Assembly: GCF_002379095.1 (NCBI RefSeq)
Contig: NZ_NBZV01000037.1
Coordinates: 1-46,670 of the forward strand
Direction of reading: 5' to 3'
Origin: Polaromonas sp. AER18D-145
Lineage (GTDB): Bacteria; Pseudomonadota; Gammaproteobacteria; Burkholderiales; Burkholderiaceae_C
Length of the DNA: 46,670 bases
Both the position numbers and the translations under genes were made by a program. Positions 33,296-42,199 of this stretch are shown piece after piece; positions within the stretch are counted from its first letter, which is position 1; each line of letters opens with the position of its first letter. The notes below the pieces were generated by a model. That model ran no database searches. It was not told where the DNA came from and saw only the letters and a program-made list of their open reading frames with translations.

Positions 33296-34317
33296 AAGGC
33301 TTGGCTCACCAGATGCTGCACCTGCTGCACCGCGTCTGCTGCGTCACAGGCGACCACCTGCCGCTGGGGCATGGAGCGCAGCCAGGTGATCTGGCGCTTG
33401 GCGAGCTGGCGCGTGGCGGCAATGCCCCGCTCGCGCAGTTCGCCCATGGGAAAGGCGCCGTCCATGGCCTCCCAGGCCTGGCGGTAACCGACGCAGCGCA
33501 TGGACGGCAGGTCGGGGTGCAGGTCGCCGCGCGCCCGCAGGGCCCGCACCTCGTCCAGGAAACCGGCCGCGAGCATGGTTTCAAAGCGCTGGGCGATACG
33601 TTCGTGCAGCCAGGCGCGGTCTTGCGGTTCAAGGGAAATAAGGGTTCCAGCCCTTATAGAGCTTGCGCCGACAGCTACTTTTTCGATAGCAATCTTTTTA
33701 TGGAAAGACGACAGCGGCAGCCCCGTCAGGCGGAACACCTCGAGCGCGCGGGAGATGCGCTGCGAGTCGTTGGGTGCCAGCCGCGCGGCTGTCACGGCAT
33801 CCACCGCGGCCAGCTCCGCGTGCAGCGCGGGCCAGCCTTTTTCGCCAGCCTCGGCCAGCAGGGCGGCGCGAATCGCCGGATCGGCCTTGGGCATGTCGTC
33901 GAGCCCGTCGAACAAGGCCTTGAAATACAGCATGGTGCCGCCCACCAGCAGCGGCAGCTTGCCACGCGCCGTGATGTCGTCGATCAGGCGCGTGGCATCG
34001 GCGACGAACTCGGCCGCGCTGTAGGCCTGCAACGGGTCGCGGATGTTGATCAGGTGGTGCGGCACGGCGGCGAGTTCGGCCGGCGTCGGCTTGGCCGTGC
34101 CGATGTCCATGCCGCGGTAGACCAGCGCCGAATCGACGCTGATGATTTCCACCGGGTGGCGCTCGGCAATGGCGAAGGCCGCAGCGGTTTTCCCCGACGC
34201 CGTGGGCCCCGCCAGTCCAACATAGCGTGCCCCCACGCTTTTCACTGCGTGTAATGCGCTGCCCCCCGAGGGGGCGGAACTTGCTTGGGGCGGCCCGGCG
34301 CGGCGTTCGTCCGTCAT
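33292..34317 (-). CDS. miaA: tRNA dimethylallyltransferase MiaA, with two in-frame repeat insertions
   Basis: 341 residues. The P-loop [15 protein letters not shown] (about 28-42), [29 protein letters not shown] and the late GYRQAWEAM are diagnostic of MiaA, which adds dimethylallyl to A37 of tRNAs reading UNN codons. The ATG at 34317 gives an extended N-terminus (residues about 8-20 come from repeat family 3, 34258-34295) before the conserved [13 protein letters not shown]. Residues about 209-226 ([16 protein letters not shown] region) come from a family 2 copy (33641-33693), between the strands before [14 protein letters not shown]. Both keep the frame and the core motifs, so the enzyme is probably active. 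The start lies 4 bp after the MFS stop. Confidence 0.93.
   Translation of the reverse strand: MTDERRAGPPQASSAPSGGSALHAVKSVGARYVGLAGPTASGKTAAAFAIAERHPVEIISVDSALVYRGMDIGTAKPTPAELAAVPHHLINIRDPLQAYSAAEFVADATRLIDDITARGKLPLLVGGTMLYFKALFDGLDDMPKADPAIRAALLAEAGEKGWPALHAELAAVDAVTAARLAPNDSQRISRALEVFRLTGLPLSSFHKKIAIEKVAVGASSIRAGTLISLEPQDRAWLHERIAQRFETMLAAGFLDEVRALRARGDLHPDLPSMRCVGYRQAWEAMDGAFPMGELRERGIAATRQLAKRQITWLRSMPQRQVVACDAADAVQQVQHLVSQAL
33641..33693. repeat. Dispersed repeat family 2, copy inside miaA
   Basis: On the minus strand it runs from ATTGCTATCG through GTAGCTGTCGGCGCAAGC to AAGGGCTGGAACCCT, a diverged but recognisable version of the intergenic copies (GCTAT, AGCTG, GCGCAAG/TTGCGC, AAGGGCTGGA). 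It encodes about residues 209-226. Confidence 0.65.
34258..34295. repeat. Dispersed repeat family 3, copy in the 5' end of miaA
   Basis: GCTGCCCCCCGAGGGGGCGG, then AACTTGCTTGGGGCGGCCC. It matches 21163-21200 in the FtsX permease. On the miaA strand it encodes [14 protein letters not shown]. Confidence 0.75.
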
Positions 34318-34321
34318 GGGG

Positions 34322-35590
34322 TCAAGGTTTTGCAGGGGCCACATGGGCCGGCTCGCCATGGCGCTGTACCAGCGTCCAGGAAATCAGTGCGATGCAGACG
34401 CTCCAGAACAACACGCCGTAGGCCAGCGGATACACCGTGCCGTCCAGGTGGCTGCCGAGCCAGCCGCCCATGGCAAAGGCCGCCAGCATCATCAGAAAGC
34501 CGTTGAGCGCCGAGGCCGCGCCCGCCGCGCCCGGAAACGGCCCGACGGCGCCGCTCTGGCTGCAGGGCTGGTGTACGCCGTGCGCAAAGATGAAGAGGTA
34601 GTAAGGCAGCAGCAGGGCCCAGACGTTGTGGACACCGGCCCAGGCCAGCGCGCTGATCAGCAGGCCGCCGCTGAGGGTGAGCCCGCCGGCCATGGCCACC
34701 GAACGGCGCACGCCGAAGCGCGGCAGCAGCCGGCGGCACCAGAAGGTGCCCAGCACATAAACGAAGGACATCGAAAACATCACCAGGCCGTACTGTGTTT
34801 TGGACAGGCCCAGCACCTTGATGAAAACAAAGGACGAGGCCGCGAGAAAGGTGAACAGCCCGCCGTAGGAAGCCGTGGACAGCGCCGAGAAGGCAACAAA
34901 GGTCGGGTTGCGCACAATCGCCCACCAGGTGCGCACCAGCGTGGCCGGCTCCAGTGCGCGCGGGTTCTTGCGGACGATGCTTTCCTCGAAACGCAGGGCA
35001 ATCATGGCGAGCGCCGCCGCGCCGAACACGGCCAGTGCCAGCAGCGCCACGCGCCAGTTGAAAACGTCGGACAGCAGGCCGCCCAGCGGCGCGCTCAGGC
35101 AGGCGATCACGCCGAGTCCGCTCAGGCCCCGGGACATGGCGCGTGCACCGGCCAGCGGCATGTAGAGGTCGCGCACGATGGCGCGCGCGCACATGACGGC
35201 CGCACCCATGGCCGCGCCCTGCACGATGCGCCAGGTGATCAGCAGCGCCATCGACGGCGCGAGCGCGGCGCCTATGGCCGCCAGCACGTAAGCGCCCAGG
35301 CCCCACAGCAGGATGGGCCGGCGCCCGAACCGGTCCGACAGCGGACCCCAGAAAAGCTGCGACACGCCGAACGCCAGCAGCAGCCCGGTGAGCGTGAGCT
35401 GGGCCTGCGCCATGGGTGCGGCAAAACCCTCGGTCAGCGCCGGCAGCGCCGGCAAATAAAGGTCGGTGGTGATGGGCTGGATGCCCAGCAGCAGGGACAG
35501 CACCAGCACAATCAGCGCGGGCGACATGGCTGGCGATTCGGCGGCCACCGCAGGGGCAACGGAGGCAGGAGCAGGGGGTGTAGCGGACAT
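34322..35590 (-). CDS. Bcr/CflA-type MFS drug-resistance transporter
   Basis: 422 residues with about twelve membrane helices. The N-terminal half has [18 protein letters not shown] (in part) and the loop [16 protein letters not shown], both typical of Bcr/CflA 12-helix drug:H+ antiporters. The natural substrate is unknown. The ATG at 35590 was preferred to a GTG at 35617, neither having a strong RBS. It heads the run MFS - miaA - LolD-like ATPase - esterase with 4-bp or overlapping junctions. Confidence 0.88.
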   Translation of the reverse strand: MSATPPAPASVAPAVAAESPAMSPALIVLVLSLLLGIQPITTDLYLPALPALTEGFAAPMAQAQLTLTGLLLAFGVSQLFWGPLSDRFGRRPILLWGLGAYVLAAIGAALAPSMALLITWRIVQGAAMGAAVMCARAIVRDLYMPLAGARAMSRGLSGLGVIACLSAPLGGLLSDVFNWRVALLALAVFGAAALAMIALRFEESIVRKNPRALEPATLVRTWWAIVRNPTFVAFSALSTASYGGLFTFLAASSFVFIKVLGLSKTQYGLVMFSMSFVYVLGTFWCRRLLPRFGVRRSVAMAGGLTLSGGLLISALAWAGVHNVWALLLPYYLFIFAHGVHQPCSQSGAVGPFPGAAGAASALNGFLMMLAAFAMGGWLGSHLDGTVYPLAYGVLFWSVCIALISWTLVQRHGEPAHVAPAKP

Positions 35591-35658
35591 TGATCTGAGC
35601 GTATCAGATAGCCGCACGCCGGGTGGCCGCGTGGGGTGGGGAGCGTGCCGGCGCCGGC

Positions 35659-36504
35659 CTATTTCAGGCTGAACAGCTGCGCCAGCGCCTGGCGGTACTG
35701 CGCCTGGCCGACGGAGTTGGTGTTGTGGTGCGAGCCGCCCTCGACCAGCATGAACAGCTTGGGTTGCGCGGCGGCCTCGAACAGCTTGCGCCCGAGGTCG
35801 GGGGCGATCAGCCGGTCTTCACCGCCGTGCACCACCAGCAGCGGCGAGCCGATCTTGCCGACCTTGCGGGCGGCCTCGAAGCGCTGGGTGATCAGCAGCG
35901 ACACCGGCATCCACCCCCATTTGGTGGTGCTGACCACGTCGGCAATCGAGGTGAAGGTGCCTTCGACAATCGTGCCGCTTTCGTCGTTGACCTCGGTGGC
36001 GAGGTGGATGGCGATCGGGCCGCCCAGCGAGTGGCCAAAGACATAACGGGGCCGGTCCGGGTATGTTCTGGCGAGCCAGTCCCAGGCGGCGCGGGCATCC
36101 TCGTAGGCGGATTCTTCCGAGGGCAGGGCCGCGCTGCTTTTGCCGAAGCCGCGGTAGTCCACGCCCAGCACCGAAAAGCCCAGTTCCTGCATGCGGCGCA
36201 TGCGCGGGGCCGACCCGGTCACGTTGTAACGCGCGCCGTGCAGGTACAGAAGAATGGGGCCGCCAGGCTGGCCGGAAGGCAGCCACAGCCCGTGCAGGGT
36301 GGCCCGCTCGTCACCGGTGGCTTTGGCCTTGAAGCCGATCCAGACGTCGTCCATGCCTTCGGCCGCGGCCAGGCCACCGCTCCAGCTGCGGTCGCTGGGC
36401 TGGAAGATCCAGGCCCGCTGCCGCTCGTCGAGCGTGCTGCAACCGGCGAGAACGGCAATGCCAAGGGACAGGGCGGTGGCGGCGAGCAGGGTCCAGCGTT
36501 TCAT
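35659..36504 (-). CDS. Alpha/beta-hydrolase lipoprotein
   Basis: 281 residues. A lipoprotein signal ends in the lipobox VLAGC (Cys about 22). The hydrolase core has LYLHGARYNVTG (oxyanion region), GVDYRGFGKSS, the nucleophile elbow FGHSLGGPIA (Ser about 158), an Asp in HGGEDRLIAP and the His in GSHHNTN. It is related to BEM46/YqiA-like serine hydrolases; the substrate is unknown. The Cys signals anchoring to the outer or inner membrane. ATGs at 36504 and 36510 are both possible. It is upstream of the MFS gene on the same strand with a 68-bp gap. Confidence 0.87.
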   Translation of the reverse strand: MKRWTLLAATALSLGIAVLAGCSTLDERQRAWIFQPSDRSWSGGLAAAEGMDDVWIGFKAKATGDERATLHGLWLPSGQPGGPILLYLHGARYNVTGSAPRMRRMQELGFSVLGVDYRGFGKSSAALPSEESAYEDARAAWDWLARTYPDRPRYVFGHSLGGPIAIHLATEVNDESGTIVEGTFTSIADVVSTTKWGWMPVSLLITQRFEAARKVGKIGSPLLVVHGGEDRLIAPDLGRKLFEAAAQPKLFMLVEGGSHHNTNSVGQAQYRQALAQLFSLK

Positions 36505-36702
36505 AAGCATGACTGAGTGGCCAGAGAGGCAAAAAGTTCGCGTTGTCAGGAATTTTCCCCGGCAAGCAGGTTTCCTGCCATGTCTGTGGTGTGAAGCTGC
36601 GGCAAAGCCGCCAGCAACTGCGGGGTAAGCCCCTGCAACAGCGCTTCATCAAACCGTCACTTGCATGCACCATAGTGGGACCTTCATTCACGGAGACCAC
36701 CC

Positions 36703-37881
36703 ATGTATTCATTGCGCATCCTGGCGGCCGGTCTGGCCGCTGTCGGCCTCCTGGGCCTGGCCGCCTGTGCCGGCGGTACGACCGCTGCACCGGGCCGTTA
36801 TCCGACCCTGGACGGCAAGGCGCCGCTGGTCATCGGCCACCGCGGCGCCAGCGGCTATCTGCCGGAACACACGCTGGAATCGTACAAGCGCGCCATCGAG
36901 TTGGGCGCCGACTTCATCGAGCCCGATGTGGTGGCGACCAAGGACGGCGAACTCGTGGTGCGGCACGAGCCCAACATCACGGCCACCACCGACGTGTCGA
37001 CGCGGCCCGAGTTTGCCGGTCGCAAGACCACCCGGCAGGTCGATGGGGTGGCGGAAACCGGCTGGTTCACCACCGACCTGACGCTGGCCGAGATCAAGAC
37101 CCTGCGCGCCAGACAGCCCATGGCGGAGCGCGATCAATCGCACAACGGGAAGTACACGATCCCGACCCTGCGCGAGGTGCTGGCGCTGGCGCGCAGCGAG
37201 GGCGCACGCGCCGGCCGCACGGTCGGCGTCTACCCCGAGACCAAACACCCGACTTACCACGTGAACGCCGGGTTGGCGCTGGAAGACCGCTTGCTCGCGC
37301 TGCTGGCCGAGTACGGCTACACCGCCAAGGACTCGCCGGTCATCGTGCAGTCGTTTGAAGTGGCCAACCTCAAGTACCTGCGCAGCAAGACCGCGCTGCG
37401 CCTGGTGCAGCTGATCGACGGCGATGGTGTGGATGCCCAGGGCCAGGTCACGCTCAAGCCGCCGTTCGACAAGCCTTACGACTTTGCCCTTGCCCGGGAC
37501 AGCCGGACCTTTGCCGACCTGCTGACGCCCGCAGGGCTGAGGGACATCCGCAGCTACGCCGACGGCATCGGCCCCTGGAAGGCCTACCTGTTGCCGGCGC
37601 GGCAGGTGGACGCCAATGGCGACGGCAAGCCCGACGACCTCAATGGCGACGGCGTGATCGACGAGCGCGACCGCGTGCTGCTGCCGCCCACGCCGGTGGT
37701 CCGGGACGCACATGCTGCCGGCCTGTTCGTGCACCCGTTCACCTTCCGCAGCGAGGCCAAACGCCTGGTGTCCGACTACCGCGGCGATGCGGCCGCGGAG
37801 TACCGGAAGTTTTTCGAGATGGGCGTGGACGGCGTGTTCAGCGACTTTCCGGACACGGCCGTAGCCGCACGTCGCCGCTGA
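36703..37881 (+). CDS. Glycerophosphodiester phosphodiesterase (GlpQ-type), exported lipoprotein
   Basis: 392 residues. The signal ends in a lipobox-like LGLAAC (Cys about 22). The TIM-barrel GDPD domain has [14 protein letters not shown] (catalytic His), [18 protein letters not shown] and YPETKHP. Near residue 305 a loop with [10 protein letters not shown] and [11 protein letters not shown] gives two EF-hand-like calcium motifs, which not all GlpQ proteins have. The enzyme cleaves glycerophosphodiesters to glycerol-3-phosphate and an alcohol, in the periplasm. GGAG precedes the ATG. It is divergent from the hydrolase lipoprotein and convergent with the FNR-type gene. No glpT transporter is next to it. 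Confidence 0.92.
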   Translation: MYSLRILAAGLAAVGLLGLAACAGGTTAAPGRYPTLDGKAPLVIGHRGASGYLPEHTLESYKRAIELGADFIEPDVVATKDGELVVRHEPNITATTDVSTRPEFAGRKTTRQVDGVAETGWFTTDLTLAEIKTLRARQPMAERDQSHNGKYTIPTLREVLALARSEGARAGRTVGVYPETKHPTYHVNAGLALEDRLLALLAEYGYTAKDSPVIVQSFEVANLKYLRSKTALRLVQLIDGDGVDAQGQVTLKPPFDKPYDFALARDSRTFADLLTPAGLRDIRSYADGIGPWKAYLLPARQVDANGDGKPDDLNGDGVIDERDRVLLPPTPVVRDAHAAGLFVHPFTFRSEAKRLVSDYRGDAAAEYRKFFEMGVDGVFSDFPDTAVAARRR

Positions 37882-37915
37882 GGCTGCTTTGTGTCAGGTG
37901 CGGCCGTTTGCCCAG

Positions 37916-38689
37916 CTACCTGGCTTTAAGCGACTTGATTTCATTTATCTCGCGGTTGGGCGGTTGCACAAGCAAGGCGCTGTCCAGCCATTGCAGCAGG
38001 CGGTCGCCATACACGTGGCACTTCTTTCGTTCCAGCTTGGCTATGCAGCGCTCGCCCTCCAGCACAATCAATCCGCGCACGATGGATTCGCGCGTCGTGC
38101 CCAGGAGTTCGGCCAAGGCGGTGTGCGTGGGTAACTGGACGACGGGATTGCCCTGAACGTCGCTCAGGAGAAGCAGGGTGTAGGCGAGCTGCTTGACCAG
38201 CGTGCGCAGGCGCATGGCGGCCGACCAATCGGCTGCCAGCCCGAAGGAGCGTATGCAGTCGTTGATCAAATGCTCGCGAAACGCGTCAGCCCACTGGGTT
38301 TTCTCTTCCAGATGCCGAATGGAAAGTTCACAGTAGCGGCCCGCCGATACCGCCACCCCGGATACCTGGTTGTGCCGTCCAAAGCAGCCGTACATTCCAA
38401 ATGCCGTTCCGCGGCCAGCGATGCCGATAGGGCGACGGCGGCCATCCTTGCCGATACGGTAACCAAACACGGTACCCACCTTGATGATTTTCACACTGGA
38501 GGCCATTTCTCCTTCCGGGGAAATTTCATCTCCACTGCGGAATGTGCTCTCGCTAACCAGGGATGAAGCAATGGCAAGGTTTTCGGGCACCAGTATTCCC
38601 ACGATGCAGTTCGATCGGGTCGCGCAGGCCATGCAGTTGGTGCGGTCGGGCTGTCTGGTCGGGCTTTTTTTGGGGGGGGAGCTACTCAT
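37916..38689 (-). CDS. FNR-type Crp/Fnr-family regulator with [4Fe-4S] ligands
   Basis: 257 residues. The N-terminal CMACATRSNC places Cys at 19, 22 and 28 (C-x2-C-x5-C, the exact FNR spacing), and Cys120 in RYCELSI aligns with the fourth FNR ligand. The effector barrel follows, then the dimer helix and a helix-turn-helix with TALAELLGTTRESIVRGL (Glu and Arg in the recognition helix). FNR proteins hold an oxygen-labile cluster and bind TTGAT-N4-ATCAA as dimers without oxygen. Codons 4-8 lie in a C8A7 homopolymer tract (38679-38665), a possible slippage site. It is divergent from the GTPase/globin cluster with a 429-bp gap that holds an FNR-like box. Confidence 0.88.
   Translation of the reverse strand: MSSSPPKKSPTRQPDRTNCMACATRSNCIVGILVPENLAIASSLVSESTFRSGDEISPEGEMASSVKIIKVGTVFGYRIGKDGRRRPIGIAGRGTAFGMYGCFGRHNQVSGVAVSAGRYCELSIRHLEEKTQWADAFREHLINDCIRSFGLAADWSAAMRLRTLVKQLAYTLLLLSDVQGNPVVQLPTHTALAELLGTTRESIVRGLIVLEGERCIAKLERKKCHVYGDRLLQWLDSALLVQPPNREINEIKSLKAR
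38665..38679. repeat. T7G8 homopolymer tracts in the first codons of the FNR-type gene
   Basis: T7 (38665-38671) next to G8 (38672-38679); on the gene strand C8A7, encoding Pro-Pro-Lys-Lys. One-base slippage would stop translation of the regulator within a few codons. Confidence 0.8.
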
Positions 38690-39118
38690 GGGGCCTTTTT
38701 CCGCAATCTAAATAGCTAAGTAGCCGACCCCGATGGCGTGTATTTGTAATTATTTTTACATCAATTTACCTTCGTGTTTGGATGATGCTGTTTCAAATGT
38801 GACCAATCCGACAGTTTGAAAGTTTTTTTGCCGCACGCGCGCTGACGTTGACGCTGATCGCGTTGCGTGCCGGATACAACGCGGGTCAGTGATCAGCTTG
38901 ATGCTTCGCAGGAAACGCTTGATTGCTCACAGTGGCGTTCTTTTCTCCACCGGGCCACAGTCGATGAGCTCCGAAAAGTAAAGCTTTAGGTGTCAAATTA
39001 CCATGTGCTTGAAAACCAATTAGCTATGAATTGAGATAAATCAAAAAGCTTTTTTTGAATCAGTGCAGAGGAATCTGTATCTCGTTGCGGACGCAGGTGC
39101 TTCGTAGAAATTGGAAAC
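38690..39118. other. 429-bp divergent regulatory region between the FNR-type gene and the GTPase/globin cluster
   Basis: AT-rich compared with its surroundings. It contains a near-perfect FNR-like box (39031-39044), the symmetric GTAATTATTTTTAC at about 38745-38758 and several A/T tracts that could bend DNA. No reading frame of note is present. It likely carries promoters in both directions. Confidence 0.65.
39031..39044. promoter_or_regulatory. FNR-like box before the GTPase/globin cluster
   Basis: TTGAGataaATCAA matches nine of ten defined positions of TTGAT-N4-ATCAA. It is about 75 bp before the first ATG of the cluster (39119). If it acts as a class II site centred at -41.5, transcription would start near 39079, leaving a 40-nt leader; the -10 there is weak. 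Confidence 0.65.
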
Positions 39119-39760
39119 ATGGTTATGACAACACGATCGCCTTTAAGCAATGCGCTTCACCAGGCAGCGAATCACGCCGTCCCCAGCCTGTTTCAGATTG
39201 ATGGCTGCGGCAGCGTTTCGGTCTATCCGGAGCAGCGCTGCTATGTGACGGACATCCAGAACTGGGATGCGGCCTACCAGTCCCATCCCGAACAGATCAC
39301 GATCAAGTCGGTAGCCTGGGGCCAGCCGCCAAGCGGCGCCTTGCCGCTGATGGAATTGCAGTGGCGTGCGGCCTACCACTGCGCGTTACAGAATCAACAG
39401 TCCGAGGTGGAAGTCAATGACCTGATCCGGCTTCGGTCCTGGCCCAACCTCACCAGGCTGCCGCTTGAGCTGGTGGCGCCAGTGACGCAGATTTGCGCGC
39501 TGTTGTGGCGCAAGCCTGCGGTTGGATTCCTGATCCCGCGGGTGCTCGATGCCGATGCAATACAGGTTCGCGCCTTGCTGGAAGTTCTGCAAGGCTTTGG
39601 TCATATCAAGGTGTCCAGGACGGCGCTGGGTCTACAGCCTGTGGCATCTCCAGACGCCGGAGAAGACTCGCTGTACACCGGGGATTCGCAGGGTGGGTAC
39701 ATGGCCCAGCCTGCCGGCACGCTGGTCGGCAAGTTATGGCGCCGGCTGGTCGGCCATTGA
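39119..39760 (+). CDS. Cluster protein 1: hypothetical, putative winged-helix/DUF protein
   Basis: 213 residues, no family recognised with certainty. The N-terminal 95 residues hold mixed strands (SVSVYPEQRCYVTDIQNWDA, ITIKSVAWGQPP). The middle (about 107-160) reads LRSWPNLTRLPLELVAPVTQ, then LLWRKPAVGFLIPRVLDADA and VRALLEVLQGFGHIKVS, a helix pattern like winged-helix DUF742/DUF4388-type modules that accompany Roadblock and GTPase proteins. The first gene of the cluster, 11 bp before the GTPase gene, with a second ATG at 39125. A link between sensor and GTPase is plausible but not shown. Confidence 0.7.
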   Translation: MVMTTRSPLSNALHQAANHAVPSLFQIDGCGSVSVYPEQRCYVTDIQNWDAAYQSHPEQITIKSVAWGQPPSGALPLMELQWRAAYHCALQNQQSEVEVNDLIRLRSWPNLTRLPLELVAPVTQICALLWRKPAVGFLIPRVLDADAIQVRALLEVLQGFGHIKVSRTALGLQPVASPDAGEDSLYTGDSQGGYMAQPAGTLVGKLWRRLVGH

Positions 39761-39771
39761 AAGGCATTGGC

Positions 39772-40362
39772 ATGGAATGGGCAATCCTTTTTGTGGGGCC
39801 GGTAGGCGCGGGCAAGACGCAGGCCATACGGACCATCAGCGACATCGACGTCGTCGATACCGAGGCTGATGCGACTGACGAGACCGCGCTGCTCAAGCAA
39901 AACACCACAGTGGCCATGGACATGGGTGTGATGCTGCTGGGCGCGCATGACAAGGTGCGGCTTTATGGGGCACCCGGGCAGGACCGCTTCGACTTCATGT
40001 GGGACATTCTTCTGGAGCAGTCCAGGGGAGTGGTTTTGTTCATCGATCACAGCCGCCCGAATCCCGTGGGCGATCTCGCGCATTACATGGAGCAACTGAC
40101 CCGGCGCATGGAGGGCCGGGTTCTTCCTGTGGTCATCGGCGTGACCCACACAGACATGGGCGGACCAGCCAATCTCGATGTCTATCGCGATTTTCTGGGG
40201 GAGCCTGCTTCGATCACTCGCCGACAAGCCGTCCCCGTGCTGGAGACCGATGCCCGCAACCTGCACGACGTGAAAACGCTGCTCTTGGCACTGACCTCCA
40301 TGCTGGACATGAATGAGCGCTTCCCCGCGCGGTCATCGGCTGGCAGGGGGCTGCATGCTTGA
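39772..40362 (+). CDS. Small Ras/MglA-like GTPase (COG2229/CvnD type)
   Basis: 196 residues. P-loop GPVGAGKT (9-16); switch I threonines at 45-46 (NTTVAMDMG); G3 as YGAPGQDRF (65-73), where the usual Asp of DxxG is Gly; G4 as VTHTD (124-128), where Lys of N/TKxD is His. Loss of these two residues suggests slow or altered nucleotide handling, or dependence on partner proteins. Family members in Streptomyces conservons (CvnD) and gliding bacteria (MglA) act with Roadblock proteins as GAPs or GEFs. AAGG lies before the ATG, and the next gene overlaps its last eight bases. Confidence 0.88.
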   Translation: MEWAILFVGPVGAGKTQAIRTISDIDVVDTEADATDETALLKQNTTVAMDMGVMLLGAHDKVRLYGAPGQDRFDFMWDILLEQSRGVVLFIDHSRPNPVGDLAHYMEQLTRRMEGRVLPVVIGVTHTDMGGPANLDVYRDFLGEPASITRRQAVPVLETDARNLHDVKTLLLALTSMLDMNERFPARSSAGRGLHA

Positions 40363-41731
40363 TCCCGGCATTCTCGAACTGGTGGACTATGGTGTGGCGT
40401 TTGGTGACCGCGTGGTTCTGCGCTCTGTCAGTTTTTCGATGCCGGTGCGGGGCTGCACGGTGTTGCTCGGGCCTTCGGGAACCGGGAAGTCCACACTGCT
40501 GCGCACCCTGGCGGCCTGCAACCACCCCAACCCCGCGCTGCGTACCTGGGGCACGGCGCACTACAAGGCGCGGCCCTGCACGGCGGACCATCACCCGGCC
40601 CTGATGATGCAGCGTTCCAGGCTGCTGGTGTCGAATGTTCTCGAAAACCTCGTGTGTGAACTTCCCGGCCGTTCATCACTGACCCGCTCGATGCAGGTGG
40701 AGATGGTGGCAGAGATGCTCACCCGCTATGGCCAGAACCGCTTGCTCGACGCCTTGTCCCAGAAGGTGATAGAGCGCAGTCCCGGCGAGCAGCGCGTGGT
40801 TTCCCTGCTGCGCATGCTGATGGCCGATCCCGCGCTTTTGATGGTCGATGAACCGACCACCGAACTCGATGCGGATGCCGCCGAGTCGGTGCTCGGGCTG
40901 CTCGAGCAGCTGTCCACCGAACGCGCCGTTCTTGTCGTGCTGCACCACCTGCAGCAAGCCAAGCGGCTGGCCGGGCAAGTCGTGCTGCTGGCCAACGGCG
41001 TGGTCGAAGAGGCTGCGCCAGGTGAGGGCTTCTTCTCTGCACCGCGCAGCGAGTGCGCCAAGGCGTTTTTGCGCACAGGATCCTGCCCCGAGTTTGATGG
41101 CGCGGCGCTGATGGCTCAGGCCGAGCCTGCTCCGGTCGAGCCGGCCTTCACCGAAGTGCCGCCAGCGCTACACCCCCGCAGCGCGGCCTATGGCCCGCGT
41201 GGCTTTCTCTGGCTCCTGCCTGGCCATCTCGCGGGGACGCCCTGGCCCGGTGTGGTGCAGGACGTTCGTTATGACCTCGAGGCCTTGCGCTCTGTGGGCG
41301 TCACGCGCCTCATCACGCTCACCGAGACGCCCTTCGACGCCGCGCTTGCGGGCGGGTATGGCATCGCCTGCACTTTCAGTCCGATGCCGGACATGGCGCC
41401 ACCTACGCTGTCACAAGGCCTTGACCTGTGCCGGCAGATCGACGCCTGCATCACGCGGGGCGAGGTGGTCGCCGTGCACTGCCGTGCCGGACTGGGGCGC
41501 ACCGGGACCGTGCTCGCCGCCTACTGGTTGTGGCGCGCCGCCGGACGCATTGATGCACCGAAGGCGCTGGAGGATGTGCGCCGCATTCACGCGGGCTGGG
41601 TTCAGTCCAGCGCGCAGGTTGAATTTCTGGAGAAGTTTGCACTGGTCGTTGCAAACGCGGATTCCGAGCTGGATTCCGTCGGCGACCCGAGCCCGGCGCG
41701 AGACGTCGCCGGGCTCGCCATCAACTGTTAA
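40355..41731 (+). CDS. Fusion of an ABC ATPase and a dual-specificity protein phosphatase
   Basis: 458 residues. Residues 1-235 are an ABC ATPase: Walker A GPSGTGKST (39-47), Q-loop Gln86, signature SPGEQ (142-146, from LSGGQ), Walker B LLMVDEP (161-167), D-loop ELD, His switch about 197. Residues 275-435 are a dual-specificity/tyrosine phosphatase with the P-loop HCRAGLGRT (375-383; Cys376, Arg382) and a possible general acid Asp346. There is no membrane domain, so the ATPase half is unlikely to power a transporter by itself and may act as a switch, as in ABC-type regulators. I know of no described protein with this order. The start overlaps the GTPase gene by 8 bp, so the two are translated together. 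Confidence 0.85.
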   Translation: MLDPGILELVDYGVAFGDRVVLRSVSFSMPVRGCTVLLGPSGTGKSTLLRTLAACNHPNPALRTWGTAHYKARPCTADHHPALMMQRSRLLVSNVLENLVCELPGRSSLTRSMQVEMVAEMLTRYGQNRLLDALSQKVIERSPGEQRVVSLLRMLMADPALLMVDEPTTELDADAAESVLGLLEQLSTERAVLVVLHHLQQAKRLAGQVVLLANGVVEEAAPGEGFFSAPRSECAKAFLRTGSCPEFDGAALMAQAEPAPVEPAFTEVPPALHPRSAAYGPRGFLWLLPGHLAGTPWPGVVQDVRYDLEALRSVGVTRLITLTETPFDAALAGGYGIACTFSPMPDMAPPTLSQGLDLCRQIDACITRGEVVAVHCRAGLGRTGTVLAAYWLWRAAGRIDAPKALEDVRRIHAGWVQSSAQVEFLEKFALVVANADSELDSVGDPSPARDVAGLAINC

Positions 41732-41761
41732 ACGTCAAACCACTCACAAGGAAAATTTGTA

Positions 41762-42163
41762 ATGAGCTTAGATAATGCGCTTCAGAAGGCCGTGACGACC
41801 GTGCCCGAATGTGTGGCCGCCGGGTATATTGATCTTTCGTCCGGCATGCTGTTGGGCATCAAGTCGGTCGACTCCCATCCCAGCCAGGTCATCGAACTGC
41901 TCGCAGCCGCGACCGCCGACCTGTTTCAGGGGCCGAACGTGCAGGCGATTGAGAAACTGTTCAGGTCTGCCCGTGGCGTGCCGGAGAACGGCCAGCACTA
42001 CTTTCAGGAAATCATTGTCAACAGCGACAACCTGATCCACGTCTTCCTGCGCGGCAAGAAGCAGGAACAAGTGGCGACTTTCGTCTGCCGCAAGGGTGCC
42101 AACCTGGGCATGGTGCTCACCAAGGCCCGCTCCATCATGGTTGAACTCGAAGCTTCCTTTTAA
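41762..42163 (+). CDS. Roadblock/LC7-like protein A
   Basis: 133 residues. The alternation of a first helix (MSLDNALQKAVTTVPECVAA), strand pair GYIDLSSGMLLGIKSV, long helix (SQVIELLAAATADLF), then EIIVNSDNLIHVFLRGKK and QVATFVCRKGANLGMVLTKA matches the Roadblock/LC7 fold, which dimerises and binds small GTPases. AAGGA stands before the ATG. It probably controls the GTPase at 39772, as GAP, GEF or scaffold. It lacks membrane segments. The homology is by fold pattern rather than strong identity. Confidence 0.7.
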   Translation: MSLDNALQKAVTTVPECVAAGYIDLSSGMLLGIKSVDSHPSQVIELLAAATADLFQGPNVQAIEKLFRSARGVPENGQHYFQEIIVNSDNLIHVFLRGKKQEQVATFVCRKGANLGMVLTKARSIMVELEASF

Positions 42164-42199
42164 TTCGGGCCGCAGCCTGCGGACCTGACCGAGACACCC

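Noticed and set aside
34316..35593. 425-codon open frame opposite the MFS gene
   Set aside because: Low-complexity shadow without motifs.
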